DNA from: JAJEAD01 sp964420925
Lineage (GTDB): Bacteria > Pseudomonadota > Gammaproteobacteria > HK1
DNA: 64,000 nt
Reading direction: 5' to 3'
NCBI GenBank assembly: GCA_964420925.1
Contig: CAYQVB010000034.1
Coordinates: forward strand, 3,444 to 67,443
In this document: positions 63,866 through 64,000 of the stretch, piece by piece
How the letters are laid out: every line of letters begins with the position of its first letter
How positions within the stretch are numbered: the first letter of the stretch is position 1
Made by a program: the position numbers and the translations under genes
Notes under the pieces: generated by a model
Told to the model about the DNA's origin: nothing
What the model saw: the letters and a program-made list of their open reading frames with translations, nothing else
The model's database searches: none

Positions 63866-64000
63866 TAGTGTCGCGAATTAAATAGTGTATATTCTATTCA
63901 ATGGAGTTACACTGCCCGGCGTCGGGATGAGGGAGGAGAACCGATGCGCGTGGCGCCAAGAATCGTGTTGTCGAAGCAAGAGCAAAGGACAGTGGAGAAG
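63866..64000 (+). mobile_element. IS630-family element, left end
   Basis: AT-rich sequence begins at about 63866 (GTGTCGCGAATTAAATAGTG), unlike its surroundings, and leads into the transposase start. The exact end and TA target are not certain. The element continues past the window. Confidence 0.5.
63944..64000 (+). CDS. IS630-family transposase, start only
   Basis: ATG 63944 with GGGAGGAG upstream. MRVAPRIVLSKQEQRTVEK matches the start of IS630-family transposases (R-x-A-P-x-I-x-L-S). The gene continues past the window, so the DDE residues are not visible. Confidence 0.7.
   Translation, partial: MRVAPRIVLSKQEQRTVEK

Overview
The window is a high-GC proteobacterial chromosome segment. It is most likely from a gammaproteobacterium outside the well-known enteric and Pseudomonas groups. 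This rests on gene order (yicC-gmk-rpoZ-spoT-ridA in a row, rph-rdgB divergent from yicC, birA-coaX, rplM-rpsI, lgt-thyA, ssb near a divergent uvrA) and on Coq7-type ubiquinone hydroxylation, DsbB and a DUF1820 protein. The genus cannot be read from the sequence.

Layout. 1-13.6 kb is mostly housekeeping and metabolism: the end of an AlaX-type editing protein, an NDP-forming acyl-CoA synthetase with a MaoC-like hydratase, a J-domain/VWA gene pair separated by a 180-bp palindromic element, malic enzyme MaeB, an OmpA-type lipoprotein, a methyltransferase, an MFS transporter, birA and coaX. 13.9-21.1 kb holds ubiA, ridA, the stringent-response operon (spoT, rpoZ, gmk, yicC) and rph-rdgB. 21.2-36.4 kb is a 15-kb catabolic island. 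It carries a polyamine-type ABC importer, an FCD-type GntR regulator, an aldehyde dehydrogenase, three aminotransferases, an amidase, an Asp/Glu-racemase-like protein and two unusual tandem-domain cyclase/amidohydrolases. A near-perfect operator sits between its two divergent arms.

36.4-41.1 kb is an accessory island ending at tRNA-Gln(CTG). It contains a HEPN remnant, a PIN protein, a BrnT-like remnant, an intact AbiEi/AbiEii-type toxin-antitoxin operon with its own palindromic operator, and scraps of a prohead protease, a transposase and an integrase. 41.1-62.2 kb returns to core genes: rpsI-rplM, coq7, DUF1820, DUF1028, a GcvT-SHMT fusion, moaA, an SDR, an outer-membrane barrel, dsbB, a putative small RNA, a sterol-desaturase-family protein, ssb, a YajR-like transporter, uvrA, a PfkB kinase, a YyaL-type protein, lgt and thyA. 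From 62.2 kb a second accessory patch begins inside what looks like the first codons of folA. It has a MqsR/MqsA-like pair whose toxin gene carries an in-frame stop, a fragment of a DUF262-type restriction protein, and the start of an IS630-family element.

The least explained parts are the 21-36 kb catabolic system with its paired reciprocal cyclases, the 180-bp palindrome, the GcvT-SHMT fusion operon, and the candidate small RNA with repeated CCUCC motifs at 50.86-50.94 kb.
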